Shown: positions 1 through 8,265, counted from the stretch's first letter. The stretch: DNA of 64,000 nucleotides from JAGVPT01 sp963827085 (GCA_963827085.1 CAWGZY010000002.1:186001-250000), one strand, 5' to 3'. Notes: generated by a model from the sequence alone, not told the origin. Numbers and translations: made by a program.

Positions 1-353
1 ATATCGGGGCGAAGAACATTGAGAGCGTCCATGTCATCAAAATAACTGCGCGTGATCGTTTCCGCGATCTGCATCGGATGGACTTTATTGATGCGTGATT
101 GCTTCAGCATCCTATCCTCGCCGTCGTCGAGTAAATGTCCTACGTCGGTAATATTCTGGACATACAACACTCTATTCCCGAGGTGCCGAAGATAGCGGAC
201 GATCACATCGAACGAAACATAACTCTTTCCGTGGCCGATGTGTGAATCGCTGTACACGGTCGGCCCGCAGACGTACATTCCGACGAAGCCTTCATGAAGG
301 GGTTTGAATTCTTCTTTTTGACGGGTGAGTGTATTGTAGATGTTGAGAGACAT
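1..353 (-). CDS. cysS: Cysteinyl-tRNA synthetase, N-terminal part (cut by window edge)
   Basis: The reading frame encodes the first 117 residues of a class I aminoacyl-tRNA synthetase that charges tRNA-Cys with cysteine in the cytoplasm. Visible marks are the zinc-ligand cysteine in YVCGPTVY (Cys29) and the HIGH ATP-binding signature at residues 38-41 (SHIGHGKSY). The start is ATG at 351-353. The C-terminal part, including the KMSKS loop, lies beyond position 1. A copy of a dispersed repeat lies immediately upstream. The identification rests on strong similarity to the N-terminal pattern of the CysRS family. Confidence 0.95.
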   Translation of the reverse strand, partial: MSLNIYNTLTRQKEEFKPLHEGFVGMYVCGPTVYSDSHIGHGKSYVSFDVIVRYLRHLGNRVLYVQNITDVGHLLDDGEDRMLKQSRINKVHPMQIAETITRSYFDDMDALNVLRPD

Positions 354-361
354 GGCTTTTA

Positions 362-396
362 TTAACCGCTATGGACGCAAAGGAACGCGAAGAAGT
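362..396. repeat. Dispersed repeat of the ACCGC..GGACGC..GCGAAG type
   Basis: The segment reads TTAACCGCTATGGACGCAAAGG followed by AACGCGAAGAAG. It is the inverse complement of the motif found twice at 820-981, and related words recur at 4686, 32511, 32601, 47975 and 61078. It sits between cysS and the next gene. No coding or regulatory role is visible. Confidence 0.6.
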
Positions 397-412
397 GGTC
401 TTTCCATTTTTA

Positions 413-790
413 CTAAAGATGGAGGACGACTCTTTTAATGCCGTTTCTTAAATGCGTTACGTTGAAATTAATTAACAAACCGAGTTTACAGCCTGATAGT
501 TTTAGGTACGTCAACAGTTGAGCGAGATGAACATCGTTTAGCGCTTCAACAGCTTTTAGCTCCAGGATGAGTTTCCCTTCCAGCAAAAGGTCAATTCTGT
601 ATCCACAATCTAGTTTCATGTTACTGTAAACAAGCGGCATCGGCTTTTGACGTTCAACAGCAACGCAGTTTTGTGAGAGTTCATAAAACAAGCACTCTTC
701 ATAAGCAGACTCTAATAATCCCGCTCCGAGTGCGGTATGAACTTTCATCGCACAATTTAGAGCTATTTTGGAAAGCTGATCCTCCGTCAT
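413..790 (-). CDS. GxxExxY family protein (PD-(D/E)XK-like fold)
   Basis: This 125-residue protein belongs to the GxxExxY family, named after a motif seen here as GLLESAYE near residue 24. A second conserved stretch, YRIDLLLEGKLILELKAVE around residues 64-82, has the D...ExK pattern of the PD-(D/E)XK nuclease fold. The family is common in FCB genomes; its biological function is not established. Length is typical for the family. The ATG at 788-790 is the natural start. The gene stands alone, flanked on both sides by copies of a dispersed repeat, which fits a mobile or accessory character (inference). Confidence 0.85.
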   Translation of the reverse strand: MTEDQLSKIALNCAMKVHTALGAGLLESAYEECLFYELSQNCVAVERQKPMPLVYSNMKLDCGYRIDLLLEGKLILELKAVEALNDVHLAQLLTYLKLSGCKLGLLINFNVTHLRNGIKRVVLHL

Positions 791-819
791 CGAATTTCCC
801 CCTGAATGATTTCTTACTT

Positions 820-981
820 TTCCCCTTCGCGCCCCTCGCGTCCTTTGCGGTTTATTTCAGGCTCATCAATTCCTCCTAACAACCAACATCTAAGATATTA
901 TTTTTTCCCCTTCGTGTCCCTTGCGTCCTTTGTGGTTTTTATTTCAGAACCATCGATTCCCCCTAACAGCCAACTCCTAAC
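820..981. repeat. Pair of ~74-bp imperfect direct repeats
   Basis: Two copies begin TTCCCCTTCG (about 820-893 and 905-981). They share CGTCCTTTG, GGTTT, ATTTCAG, ATTCC and CCTAACA blocks in the same order, with roughly one difference per six bases. They fill the gap between the GxxExxY gene and recN. Part of each copy is the inverse of the repeat at 362-396. No gene is seen in the interval. Confidence 0.7.
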
Positions 982-984
982 ACC

Positions 985-2715
985 TTATTTTCTCCTCATC
1001 AATTCCTTCGCGCTCTTCAACCCCGCTTCGGTTACCTTCTCTCCACTCATGAGTTTCGCAACCTCACGAACCCGTTCTTCGACGTCGAGCCTGCGCAAAC
1101 GGGTAGTCGTACGTTTTCCATCTTCAACTTTTTCGACCGCAAAATGTGTATCCGCCAGTCCGGCAATTTGCGGAAGATGAGTGATCGTGATGATCTGGTG
1201 TAACGCAGCTAGTTTTTTTAAACTCATACCCACTGCCTGACCAATGCGTCCGCTGACGCCGACGTCAATCTCGTCGAAAATAAGAAGCGGAACTTTGTCC
1301 GATGCGGCGAGCGAAGATTTTAAAGCGAGCATCACGCGGGAAATTTCTCCTCCCGATGCCACCTTTGCCAAAGGTTTCACATCCTCGCCGACATTCGTCG
1401 AAATAAAAAATTCTACAACGTCGATTCCTTTTGATGTTGCCTCGTAGTATTCTTTTCCAATCTTCACATACGCATTGGCGGCAGCGGGGTTTCCGTTATT
1501 CGCGCCCGTTGGTATCGGCATATTTGCAATGCTGACCGAAAATTTCGCATTCGTGATTCCGAGGTCTGCAAGCGACGAGATAATAGACTTCTCAATTTTT
1601 TTTGCAGCCTCACGGCGTTTATTCGTCAATTGCTGTGCCAAATCGGAACAGACTTTGCGTTCTTCGACAACGGCGGATTCAATCGCGGCAAACTCTTTTT
1701 CAAAATTTTCGGCAAGCGAAAATTCATTGCCGATCTTCAGACGGTGCTCAAGAAGGGACTCAACCGTTCCGCCGTATTTCTTTTTCAGCAAAGAAAATTG
1801 GCCGAGACGTTCGCGAATCTGCTCGAGTTTTTCCGGGTTGAATTCAATTTTCGTATTGTACGATTTGATGAACTTCGAGAGTTCTTCGACGATAATTTCG
1901 GCGGATTTCGCTTCGCCTGCGGCATCCGCAAAAACCGAATCGATCTCCCGCAGGGTTTCAATCTGTTTCCATGCCAGAACAAGATTGTCGTGCACGGAAG
2001 ACTCTCCTTCGTAAAGAAGCTGGCTCAACTGGGTAGTGAGTTCATGGAGTTTCTCTGCGTTTTCAAGCAATTTTAATTCTGACTCGAGCGTCTCCTCTTC
2101 TCCGACCTGAGGATTTACCGAGTCGATTTCCTTCATCTGAAATTCGTACAGATATTTCTTTTCTTTCAGGCGATGTTCTTGTTCCCGCAGATTGTGTCTT
2201 TTGGAAAAAAGTTCGGAGAGCTTTTTGTAGGATTGGCGATAGTCCGAGAGAACGCGTTCATCCCCTCCGAAGTCGTCGAGAAAATCGATATGAGTTTCCG
2301 GCCGGAGCAATGCCTGGTGGTCATGCTGGCCGTGAAGGTCAACAAGCACATCGCCCGCTTCCTTCAGAAGCGCGAGAGAAACGGGAGAATCATTAATGAA
2401 ACAACGGCTTTGCCCTTTCGCCGAAATTTCTCGCCGGACGATCATTTCTTCCGATGGCTCGATGTCGTTGTTTTGCAGAAGCGATTGGATTTTCGGCGAG
2501 CCGGCAATGTCAAATGCCCCTTCAACAATAGCCTTCTCCGCACCTTTGCGAACAACGTCGGAGCTGGCGCGTTCACCGAGCAGCATGCTCAGGGCGTCGA
2601 TGAGAATCGATTTTCCAGCGCCGGTTTCTCCCGTGATGATGTTGAGGCCGCGCTCAAATTCTACGGTGATTTCCTCAATGAGAGCATAATGTCTAACGTA
2701 CAAGGAATGCAGCAT
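985..2715 (-). CDS. recN: DNA repair protein RecN
   Basis: A 576-residue SMC-like ATPase used in double-strand break repair, acting on DNA in the cytoplasm. The N-terminal Walker A motif is GETGAGKS at residues 29-36. DLHGQHDHQALL near residue 131 is a RecN hallmark. A charged, coiled-coil-rich middle follows. The C-terminal half carries the ABC signature ASGGEISRVMLAL and Walker B LLIFDEIDVG, then a TITHLPQIAG switch segment. Length matches the family (about 550-580). It is transcribed away from the ORF6N gene with a 130-bp gap. No SOS-type operator was recognised. Confidence 0.97.
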   Translation of the reverse strand: MLHSLYVRHYALIEEITVEFERGLNIITGETGAGKSILIDALSMLLGERASSDVVRKGAEKAIVEGAFDIAGSPKIQSLLQNNDIEPSEEMIVRREISAKGQSRCFINDSPVSLALLKEAGDVLVDLHGQHDHQALLRPETHIDFLDDFGGDERVLSDYRQSYKKLSELFSKRHNLREQEHRLKEKKYLYEFQMKEIDSVNPQVGEEETLESELKLLENAEKLHELTTQLSQLLYEGESSVHDNLVLAWKQIETLREIDSVFADAAGEAKSAEIIVEELSKFIKSYNTKIEFNPEKLEQIRERLGQFSLLKKKYGGTVESLLEHRLKIGNEFSLAENFEKEFAAIESAVVEERKVCSDLAQQLTNKRREAAKKIEKSIISSLADLGITNAKFSVSIANMPIPTGANNGNPAAANAYVKIGKEYYEATSKGIDVVEFFISTNVGEDVKPLAKVASGGEISRVMLALKSSLAASDKVPLLIFDEIDVGVSGRIGQAVGMSLKKLAALHQIITITHLPQIAGLADTHFAVEKVEDGKRTTTRLRRLDVEERVREVAKLMSGEKVTEAGLKSAKELMRRK

Positions 2716-2776
2716 GGAATGAAGTTACGCTGAATTTGGGAGAGTTTCAACCTGCGGCCAACGTGGAAATTAGATT

Positions 2777-2801
2777 TTGAGGTTTTGATTTGAAACCTCA
2801 A
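2777..2801 (+). other. Small perfect hairpin with T-run on plus strand
   Basis: TTGAGGTTT and AAACCTCAA form a 9-bp stem with a 7-base loop and are followed by TTTTT on the plus strand. No plus-strand gene ends here. It lies in the recN/ORF6N gap, so a terminator role is uncertain. Confidence 0.35.
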
Positions 2802-2847
2802 TTTTTCGCAATTACCCGTGCATCTCCCCGCGGCTGATGATGGTTGA

Positions 2848-3360
2848 TCAGAATCCAATCGGCCGTTTTGGTTTTTCGGGTATAGACATTAACTGGCGTA
2901 TCGCCTCGAAGATCGTTTGCAGCTCTTCATCGTGTCTCTCAACCTTTGTCTCAAGTTGCTTCAGTTTGAATGCTAGCTCCTTGTGCGTGGAAAGAATTTC
3001 CCTCAGCTTCACAAATGCACGAATGATCTCGATATTCACGTGAATGGCACGCTGGCTACGCAACACGCTTGATAACATTGCCACGCCTTGTTCGGTGAAT
3101 GCGTACGGAGAGTACCGTCTTCCACCCCAGCTTGAGGTACCAAACTGGCTCCTCAAGATATCATACTCTTCATCGGTCAACTCAAACATAAAATCGTGAG
3201 GAAATCGATCTACATTTCTCCGGGTGGCACGCTTGAGCGCCTTCGCCTCAACTCCATAAAGTTCGGCAAGATGAAAATCCAACATAACTTTGTGGCCGCG
3301 GATGACGAAGATCCCGTTTTCGATTATAGCACGAGAAATTATTTCTGATTTTGATTTCAT
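2848..3360 (-). CDS. ORF6N domain-containing protein
   Basis: This 170-residue protein has an N-terminal ORF6N domain (about residues 10-95). It is recognisable from IFVIRGHKVMLDFHLAELYG, KRATRRNVDRFPHDFMF and YSPYAFTEQGVAMLSSVL. A C-terminal coiled-coil segment follows (about 120-155, KLKQLETKVERHDEELQT). ORF6N domains are DNA-binding modules first described in phage proteins and are frequent as single chromosomal genes in Bacteroidota. The ATG at 3358-3360 is preceded by AAGGGGG. A perfect palindrome lies about 70 bp upstream and may be its operator (inference). The target genes are unknown. Confidence 0.88.
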   Translation of the reverse strand: MKSKSEIISRAIIENGIFVIRGHKVMLDFHLAELYGVEAKALKRATRRNVDRFPHDFMFELTDEEYDILRSQFGTSSWGGRRYSPYAFTEQGVAMLSSVLRSQRAIHVNIEIIRAFVKLREILSTHKELAFKLKQLETKVERHDEELQTIFEAIRQLMSIPEKPKRPIGF

Positions 3361-3431
3361 GGATTCCCCCTTGCAGTTGATGATGTGTGAATCGATTGGC
3401 TTTGGTCTTCCCCTTAACGTAATGCCATAAC

Positions 3432-3464
3432 AACATTGTCAAGGTTCAAAACCTTGACAATGTT
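3432..3464 (-). terminator. Perfect 15-bp palindromic hairpin between mqnA and the ORF6N gene
   Basis: AACATTGTCAAGGTT and its exact complement are separated by CAA. The hairpin begins four bases beyond the mqnA stop and lies upstream of the ORF6N gene. There is no U-run on the minus strand, so it is not a classical intrinsic terminator. It could terminate or stabilise the mqnA message, or serve as a dyad operator for the ORF6N gene. Confidence 0.4.
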
Positions 3465-3468
3465 CTCT

Positions 3469-4287
3469 TCAACCGTTTTCCACTTCCCCATCCCCAAACA
3501 CCTCTATCTCCGGCACATCCGGGAGGATGCCGAGATAGAAAGCGTAACGAAAAAATTCGCCGAGGGATTCACGTGCTTCGTCGTCAAAACCGTACGCGTA
3601 ATGCTCAAGCTGCCGCTCCAATGCATCAACGGGATACGACAATTCTTCTGCTTGTTGCGCGGCGACGATAGAGAGCGAGGCTCTCCCTAATTCTTGTGAG
3701 GAGAAAAGCAGCGATGCAGCTTCTTTTTTGTATCTCCCTTTTCGGGCGGCGCAAAGGAGATGGACAAACGGCAAGTCGGTCATGTCAGTCCATTCGTCGA
3801 CGAGGTCGAGTGTCGGCCCTTCCCACTCGGATGTGAGGAGCGCGTTGCCGGTAAGGAGGGCAGCATCGGCCTTTACCAGCATTTGCTGGACCGAACCGAT
3901 CACCGGTACGATGACAATGTCCTGTTCAAATTTTTCAGAAAGGATGATCTTGGCAAGGATAATATCGGATGAAGAAACCGCACCGACAGCGACAGATGCG
4001 ATGGAGCGGATATTCCGGTTCATGCAGAGCACGCTCGTCCTGCTTTCCCCCTGCGAGGAGACGCCAATCGACGGATACAGCGAAAAGTCCGAACTGTTGC
4101 GCGCAAACTCAACGGGTCCGATCAGGGCCGCATCGCATTCGTCGTCGAGAATACGCTCGGTGTTCACTCCGGCACTCTCAAAGAAAAGTCCCGCCGCAGC
4201 AGGACTTTCTGGCAGCGATAATCCGAAGATAACCGGCCGGCAAAAAAAATCGGGGACTGCCCCTATTCGAAATTGATTTCCTGGCAC
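3469..4287 (-). CDS. mqnA: Menaquinone biosynthesis protein, MqnA-like (chorismate dehydratase family)
   Basis: The 272-residue product resembles MqnA, which converts chorismate to 3-enolpyruvyl-benzoate in the futalosine route to menaquinone. It has the periplasmic-binding-protein-like fold of that family, seen in FRIGAVPDFFCRPVIFGL at the N-terminus, DAALIGPVEFARNSSDFSLYP and the VAVGAVSSSDIILAKIIL stretch. The frame is open upstream into rplS. The likely start is GTG at 4287, eight bases past the rplS stop, because the residues before it overlap the ribosomal gene. It ends the rpsP-khpA-rimM-trmD-rplS series. MqnD, a sister family, is the main alternative. Confidence 0.75.
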   Translation of the reverse strand: MPGNQFRIGAVPDFFCRPVIFGLSLPESPAAAGLFFESAGVNTERILDDECDAALIGPVEFARNSSDFSLYPSIGVSSQGESRTSVLCMNRNIRSIASVAVGAVSSSDIILAKIILSEKFEQDIVIVPVIGSVQQMLVKADAALLTGNALLTSEWEGPTLDLVDEWTDMTDLPFVHLLCAARKGRYKKEAASLLFSSQELGRASLSIVAAQQAEELSYPVDALERQLEHYAYGFDDEARESLGEFFRYAFYLGILPDVPEIEVFGDGEVENG

Positions 4288-4294
4288 TCGGGAC

Positions 4295-4636
4295 TCAGTT
4301 ACCGGTTTTCTGTCGGATCTGTTTCGCGGCAAGGTCGCGCAGATAGTACAGCTTCGCCCGGCGTACTCTGCTCGATTTCATCTTTTCGATTTTCGCGATG
4401 CGGGGAGAGTGCGTCGGAAAAATCCTCTCCACGCCAACGCCGTCCGATACTTTTCTGATGGTGAATGTCGCGCCCATTCCGCTTCCACGCTTGCCGATCA
4501 CGACGCCCTGAAATTGCTGAATACGTTCCTTATCGCCTTCGACGACACGCAGGTGGACATTCAATGTATCGCCCGGGGCAAAATCCGGAAGGTTCGTTTT
4601 CAATTGAGTTGCTTCTACCAATTTGATCTTGCTCAT
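4295..4636 (-). CDS. rplS: 50S ribosomal protein L19
   Basis: A 113-residue protein of the large ribosomal subunit, located at the 30S-50S interface. Family marks are PGDTLNVHLRVVEGDKERIQ, FQGVVIGKRGSGMGATFTIR and the basic end RRAKLYYLRDLAAKQIRQK. Length is normal. It follows trmD after a 125-bp gap that carries a repeat-derived hairpin. This position after trmD is the widely conserved bacterial order. Confidence 0.98.
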   Translation of the reverse strand: MSKIKLVEATQLKTNLPDFAPGDTLNVHLRVVEGDKERIQQFQGVVIGKRGSGMGATFTIRKVSDGVGVERIFPTHSPRIAKIEKMKSSRVRRAKLYYLRDLAAKQIRQKTGN

Positions 4637-4685
4637 TGTTGTACTCCGTTCGTTACCGTTTATTTTTTAGTAAAAATATCTCTCA

Positions 4686-4733
4686 TGCCACAAAGGCTCT
4701 AAGGCACAAAGATCCTTTTGTGACTTTGCGGCA
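4686..4733. repeat. Repeat-derived inverted sequence in the trmD-rplS gap
   Basis: TGCCACAAAG (4686-4695) pairs with CTTTGCGGCA (4724-4733), with an inner CACAAAG/TTTTGTG pair. The words CACAAAG and CTTTGCGG belong to the dispersed repeat family seen elsewhere in the window. It could fold in the trmD-rplS message. Confidence 0.5.
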
Positions 4734-4761
4734 ATGCTATGTGTGCATTATATAAGATAGG

Positions 4762-5442
4762 TTAATGAATCAAATCTTCGCGGCGCTCTTCGGTCCGTTT
4801 CTTTCTCTCTTCATCGCGCCATGCGGCAATTTCTTTGTGATTCCCCGACAGCAGCACGTCCGGCACTTTCATTCCGCGGTATTCCGGCGGCCGGGTGTAA
4901 TGCGGGCTGTCCAAGAGTCCGTCCTGGAACGAATCCGTCAGCGCCGATTCCCCATCTCCGATCACTCCCGGTATCACTCTCACAACGGCGTCCGCGATCA
5001 CCAGCGCCGCCAGCTCGCCGCCGGTCAGCACGTAGTCGCCGATTGAGATCTCGCGTGTGATGACGGTTTGCCTGACGCGTTCGTCGATACCTTTGTAATG
5101 CCCGCAAAGGATCATCACGTTCGATTTCAAAGATAAATCGTTGGCGATCTTTTGCGTGAACGGCTCTCCGTCCGCACTCACATAGATGATTTCATCGTAT
5201 GTCCTCTGCGCCTGCAGCGACTCAATACACTCAACGATCGGCTCCGGTTTCAGGATCATGCCGGCCCCGCCGCCGTACGGCGATTCGTCGAGTGTATGAT
5301 GTTTGTCGTGCGTAAATGTCCGCAAATCATGCACGACGATCTCCGCCAGTTTTTTCTCCTGTGCAATTTTCAGGATGCTCTCGCTGAGCGGGCTGGCGAG
5401 CAACTTCGGAACGGCAGAGAGAATATCTATTCGTATGCTCAT
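4762..5442 (-). CDS. trmD: tRNA (guanine-N1)-methyltransferase
   Basis: TrmD methylates G37 of tRNAs with S-adenosylmethionine and guards the reading frame. The 226-residue product shows YGGGAGMILKPEPI, the trefoil-knot AdoMet site ILCGHYKGIDERV, ISIGDYVLTGGELAALVIAD, and SPHYTRPPEYRG. The frame is open further upstream, but the ATG at 5440-5442 is preceded by GAGGGAAG at a good distance and gives the usual N-terminus (MSIRIDILSAVP). It lies 23 bp behind rimM in the conserved operon. Confidence 0.97.
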   Translation of the reverse strand: MSIRIDILSAVPKLLASPLSESILKIAQEKKLAEIVVHDLRTFTHDKHHTLDESPYGGGAGMILKPEPIVECIESLQAQRTYDEIIYVSADGEPFTQKIANDLSLKSNVMILCGHYKGIDERVRQTVITREISIGDYVLTGGELAALVIADAVVRVIPGVIGDGESALTDSFQDGLLDSPHYTRPPEYRGMKVPDVLLSGNHKEIAAWRDEERKKRTEERREDLIH

Positions 5443-5465
5443 AACGCTTCCCTCGATCACGCTTT

Positions 5466-6023
5466 TCAACGATCAGGAGAATCGTCGATGTGCCCGTCAA
5501 AAAGTCCTTCCGGGGGATCGATCGTGATCGTTCGATTTTTGCTATCGACATTACGAACAATATTCCTAACCGCAGGAACCATCACTTCGCCTCTGCCGGT
5601 CTTCACAATGTAAACATCCTGGGCAGGATACCTGACGACGTCTTGTACAACACCGAGCTTCTTTTTCTGCGAGTCGCAGACAGACATTCCGATAATATCG
5701 TCAACAAAAAACTCACCGGGCGCCAGTCGTTTCCGCGCCGCCTCTTCGACAAATAAAAAATGACCGACCAGGGCTTCCGATGCGTTTCGGTCATTGACAT
5801 CTTGAAATTTTATGTAGATATCGTTTCCGCGGGGCGAGACTTTTTCAATGGTTCTCTCGACAACTTTGTCTTCGCTCTTTCCCGCCAGCACGGAACCGAG
5901 TTTTTCAAACTCATTATACGAGCGTGAATAGGAATGAATTTTCACTTCTCCTTTCACGCCGAAGACTTTTGCGATAACGCCGACTGCACATAGTTGAGAA
6001 GGTTCCGTTTGATGTGATTTCAC
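5466..6023 (-). CDS. rimM: Ribosome maturation factor RimM
   Basis: RimM binds S19 and helps mature the head of the 30S subunit. The 185-residue protein has the N-terminal RimM beta-barrel (VGVIAKVFGVKGEVKIHSYS) and a C-terminal PRC-barrel (FFVDDIIGMSV, PAQDVYIVKTGRGEVMVPA). The start is GTG at 6021-6023 behind CGGAG. It lies between khpA and trmD, as in many bacteria. Confidence 0.95.
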   Translation of the reverse strand: MKSHQTEPSQLCAVGVIAKVFGVKGEVKIHSYSRSYNEFEKLGSVLAGKSEDKVVERTIEKVSPRGNDIYIKFQDVNDRNASEALVGHFLFVEEAARKRLAPGEFFVDDIIGMSVCDSQKKKLGVVQDVVRYPAQDVYIVKTGRGEVMVPAVRNIVRNVDSKNRTITIDPPEGLFDGHIDDSPDR

Positions 6024-6061
6024 AACTCTCCGTACAATCAGGTTTACTACAATACCGGCAT

Positions 6062-6292
6062 CTAATCCAGCACTTCAAGCATCGCACGCTTGCCGTTCTT
6101 CGCCGCAACCGCACTCAAGAGCACCCTCATCGCCTGGGCTGTCCGGCCTTTGCGTCCGATGATTTTTCCTACATCGGCCTCTCCAACTTTCAGCTTGAAG
6201 ATGATCTTCCCTTCTTTCTCTTCATCGATGAGAGAAACGTCATTGGGATTATCGACAAGTTGCTTCGCAATGTATTCGATGAAGTCCCGCAT
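6062..6292 (-). CDS. khpA: KH-domain RNA-binding protein KhpA (YlqC)
   Basis: A 76-residue single KH-domain protein. The RNA-contacting GxxG loop is GRKG in VGKIIGRKGRTAQAMR, with the flanking KH helix and strands. In other bacteria KhpA works with KhpB and affects RNA metabolism and cell elongation. The ATG at 6290-6292 is preceded by AGGAGG five bases away. A GTG two codons upstream is also possible but is poorly placed. It sits between rpsP and rimM, the standard place. Confidence 0.93.
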   Translation of the reverse strand: MRDFIEYIAKQLVDNPNDVSLIDEEKEGKIIFKLKVGEADVGKIIGRKGRTAQAMRVLLSAVAAKNGKRAMLEVLD

Positions 6293-6437
6293 ATGCACCT
6301 CCTAAAGCTGTTCGAAAAACTTCCGCCTGCGGCGGATCAGCCTTGGCTGAACTGCAAACAAATCGTTGTGGTCGGACTGCTTGAGTTGTCTTCCGTACTT
6401 CGTGGAGACAAATGCCTCAGCGAACGAAAGAACTTCG

Positions 6438-6887
6438 TTACGCCTGCGCAGGAACTGCCGGAGCGGCTGCTTCAGGCTGGGCCGGAGCCTCTTGCGCGAC
6501 AGCCTTCTTTTTCTTCTTCGCGGCGTTGCGGCGGGCGTTGCGTTCATTCTCCTTCTGCAGCTTCAGCCCTTGCATCATCTGCCATTTTTCAAATTCGGCA
6601 GCGATCGTTGCTTCGTCGGCTTTTTTCTTTTTCAAACCCCATTTCAGCCATACACCTTTCCGGCTTAACAAATTCTTCACCGTATCGGTCGGCTGGGCGC
6701 CCCGTTCAAGCCAGTGGAAAATGCGGTCTTCTTTCAGAGTAATGGTCATCGGGTTGGTGCTCGGGTTATAGGCGCCCACGGCGTCGATAAACCGTCCGTC
6801 CCGCTTTCTGCGCGAATCCACCGCCACAATCTTGTAAATAGGCTGCTTCTTCTTGCCCATTCGTTGAAGTCGTAATTTGACTGCCAA
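6438..6887 (-). CDS. rpsP: 30S ribosomal protein S16 with extended C-terminal tail
   Basis: S16 is a small-subunit assembly protein. The core AVKLRLQRMGKKKQPIYKIV and DSRRKRDGRFIDAVGAYNP is followed by the usual RxxxWLxxGAQPT segment. The start is TTG at 6885-6887, eight bases after AAGGAG; no ATG fits the family N-terminus. The 149-residue product is longer than many S16 proteins (about 80-90). The extra part is a Lys/Ala/Pro/Glu-rich, probably disordered tail (about residues 90-149). It follows ffh after 52 bp. Confidence 0.96.
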   Translation of the reverse strand: MAVKLRLQRMGKKKQPIYKIVAVDSRRKRDGRFIDAVGAYNPSTNPMTITLKEDRIFHWLERGAQPTDTVKNLLSRKGVWLKWGLKKKKADEATIAAEFEKWQMMQGLKLQKENERNARRNAAKKKKKAVAQEAPAQPEAAAPAVPAQA

Positions 6888-6939
6888 AGATGTATCTCCT
6901 TTTTCTATAAATATGAGTAGATGCCGATTAATATGCAAC

Positions 6940-8262
6940 TCAGTGAAACCGCTGCGCCATCATGCGCCCGACATTCTTTCCTTTAGTGAAATTTTTCATC
7001 ATTTTCTGCATCTCGAAAAATTGCTTGAGAAGCTTATTCACTTCCTGCACGGATCTCCCGCTCCCCGTGGCGATGCGCTTGCGCCGCGAACCGTTGATAA
7101 TAGCGGGATGCTGCCGTTCTTCAATCGTCATCGAGAGGATGATGGCTTCAACGTATTTCATCTCTTTTTCGTCAACATCGTTGATGTTGCCCAGCTTGTT
7201 TGCACCCGGAATCATCGACAGCACCTGGCTTAGCGGACCCATTTTCTTGATCTCCTGGAGCTGGCTGTAAAAATCTTCCAGCGTGAACTGCGATTTTCGG
7301 ATTTTTTGCTCAAGCTGCTGGGCCTTGTCTTTGTCGAATGTCTGCTGCGCTTTTTCAACAAGCGTAACGATATCCCCCATACCGAGAATTCGCGACGCCA
7401 TGCGGTCGGGATGGAACTGCTCAATCGCATCAAGTTTCTCGCCTGTGCCGACGAATTTGATCGGCTTCTCGACAACCGATCGGATAGAAAGAGCGGCGCC
7501 GCCGCGCGTGTCGCCGTCGAGTTTCGTAAGAACGACGCCGTCGAAATTGAGGCGGTCGTGGAACGCTTTTGCCGTGTTGACAGCGTCCTGTCCCGTCATC
7601 GCGTCCACAACGAACAAAATTTCATGAGGCTGAACGGACGATTTGATGCTTTCGACTTCGCGCATCATTTCTTCATCCACATGCAGCCGGCCGGCGGTGT
7701 CGATAATCACCGTATCGCGCGCGTTCTTCCGAGCATGGTCAATGCTCTTCTTTGCAATGTCGATTGCCGTGTCCGTGCGGCTCGAAAAAACCGGAACTTC
7801 AATCTGCCCGCCGAGCATGATCAATTGGTCGATAGCCGCAGGACGGTAGACATCCGCCGCAACAAGAAGCGGGCTGCGCCCTTTTGACTTCAACAAATTT
7901 GCCAGCTTTCCGGCGAACGTCGTTTTGCCCGATCCTTGCAGCCCTGCGATCAGGATAACCGACGGCGGCGTTTGCGAAATCGTGATGTCGGCCTTTTCCG
8001 TTCCCAACAACGCAACCAGTTCATCGTAGATTATCTTCACGATGAGCTGTCCTGGTGCGATGCTCGAGACAACCTCTTTGCCGAGCGACTTCTGCTGGAC
8101 GTTGTCGATGAACTGCTTTACAACTTTATAGTTGACGTCCGCGTCGAGCAATACCTTGCGAACCTCACGCAGCATCTCGGCAATGTTCGCCTCCGAAATT
8201 CTTCCTTCTCCTCGGAGCCGCTTGAGAACAGAATCTAGTTTTTGAGTAAGAGTATCGAACAA
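6940..8262 (-). CDS. ffh: Signal recognition particle protein Ffh
   Basis: Ffh binds 4.5S RNA and signal sequences and delivers ribosomes to FtsY at the inner membrane. The 440-residue product has the N domain, a GTPase domain with GLQGSGKTT (near residue 107), DTAGRLHVDEEM and TKLDGDTRGGAAL. The methionine-rich M domain follows, with KKMGPLSQVLSMIPG and a C-terminal MMKNFTKGKNVGRMM. The start is TTG at 8260-8262 with no clear ribosome binding site. This is the only start that gives the standard MFDTLTQKL N-terminus. A repeat-rich AT stretch separates it from atpG. Confidence 0.97.
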   Translation of the reverse strand: MFDTLTQKLDSVLKRLRGEGRISEANIAEMLREVRKVLLDADVNYKVVKQFIDNVQQKSLGKEVVSSIAPGQLIVKIIYDELVALLGTEKADITISQTPPSVILIAGLQGSGKTTFAGKLANLLKSKGRSPLLVAADVYRPAAIDQLIMLGGQIEVPVFSSRTDTAIDIAKKSIDHARKNARDTVIIDTAGRLHVDEEMMREVESIKSSVQPHEILFVVDAMTGQDAVNTAKAFHDRLNFDGVVLTKLDGDTRGGAALSIRSVVEKPIKFVGTGEKLDAIEQFHPDRMASRILGMGDIVTLVEKAQQTFDKDKAQQLEQKIRKSQFTLEDFYSQLQEIKKMGPLSQVLSMIPGANKLGNINDVDEKEMKYVEAIILSMTIEERQHPAIINGSRRKRIATGSGRSVQEVNKLLKQFFEMQKMMKNFTKGKNVGRMMAQRFH

Positions 8263-8265
8263 GGC

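Noticed and set aside
820..981. Short CRISPR-like array
   Set aside because: Only two imperfect copies of a long unit, no regular spacers and no cas genes in the window.
2173..2733. Plus-strand frame of 186 codons opposite recN
   Set aside because: Antisense to conserved RecN ATPase sequence, with no domain or ribosome site.
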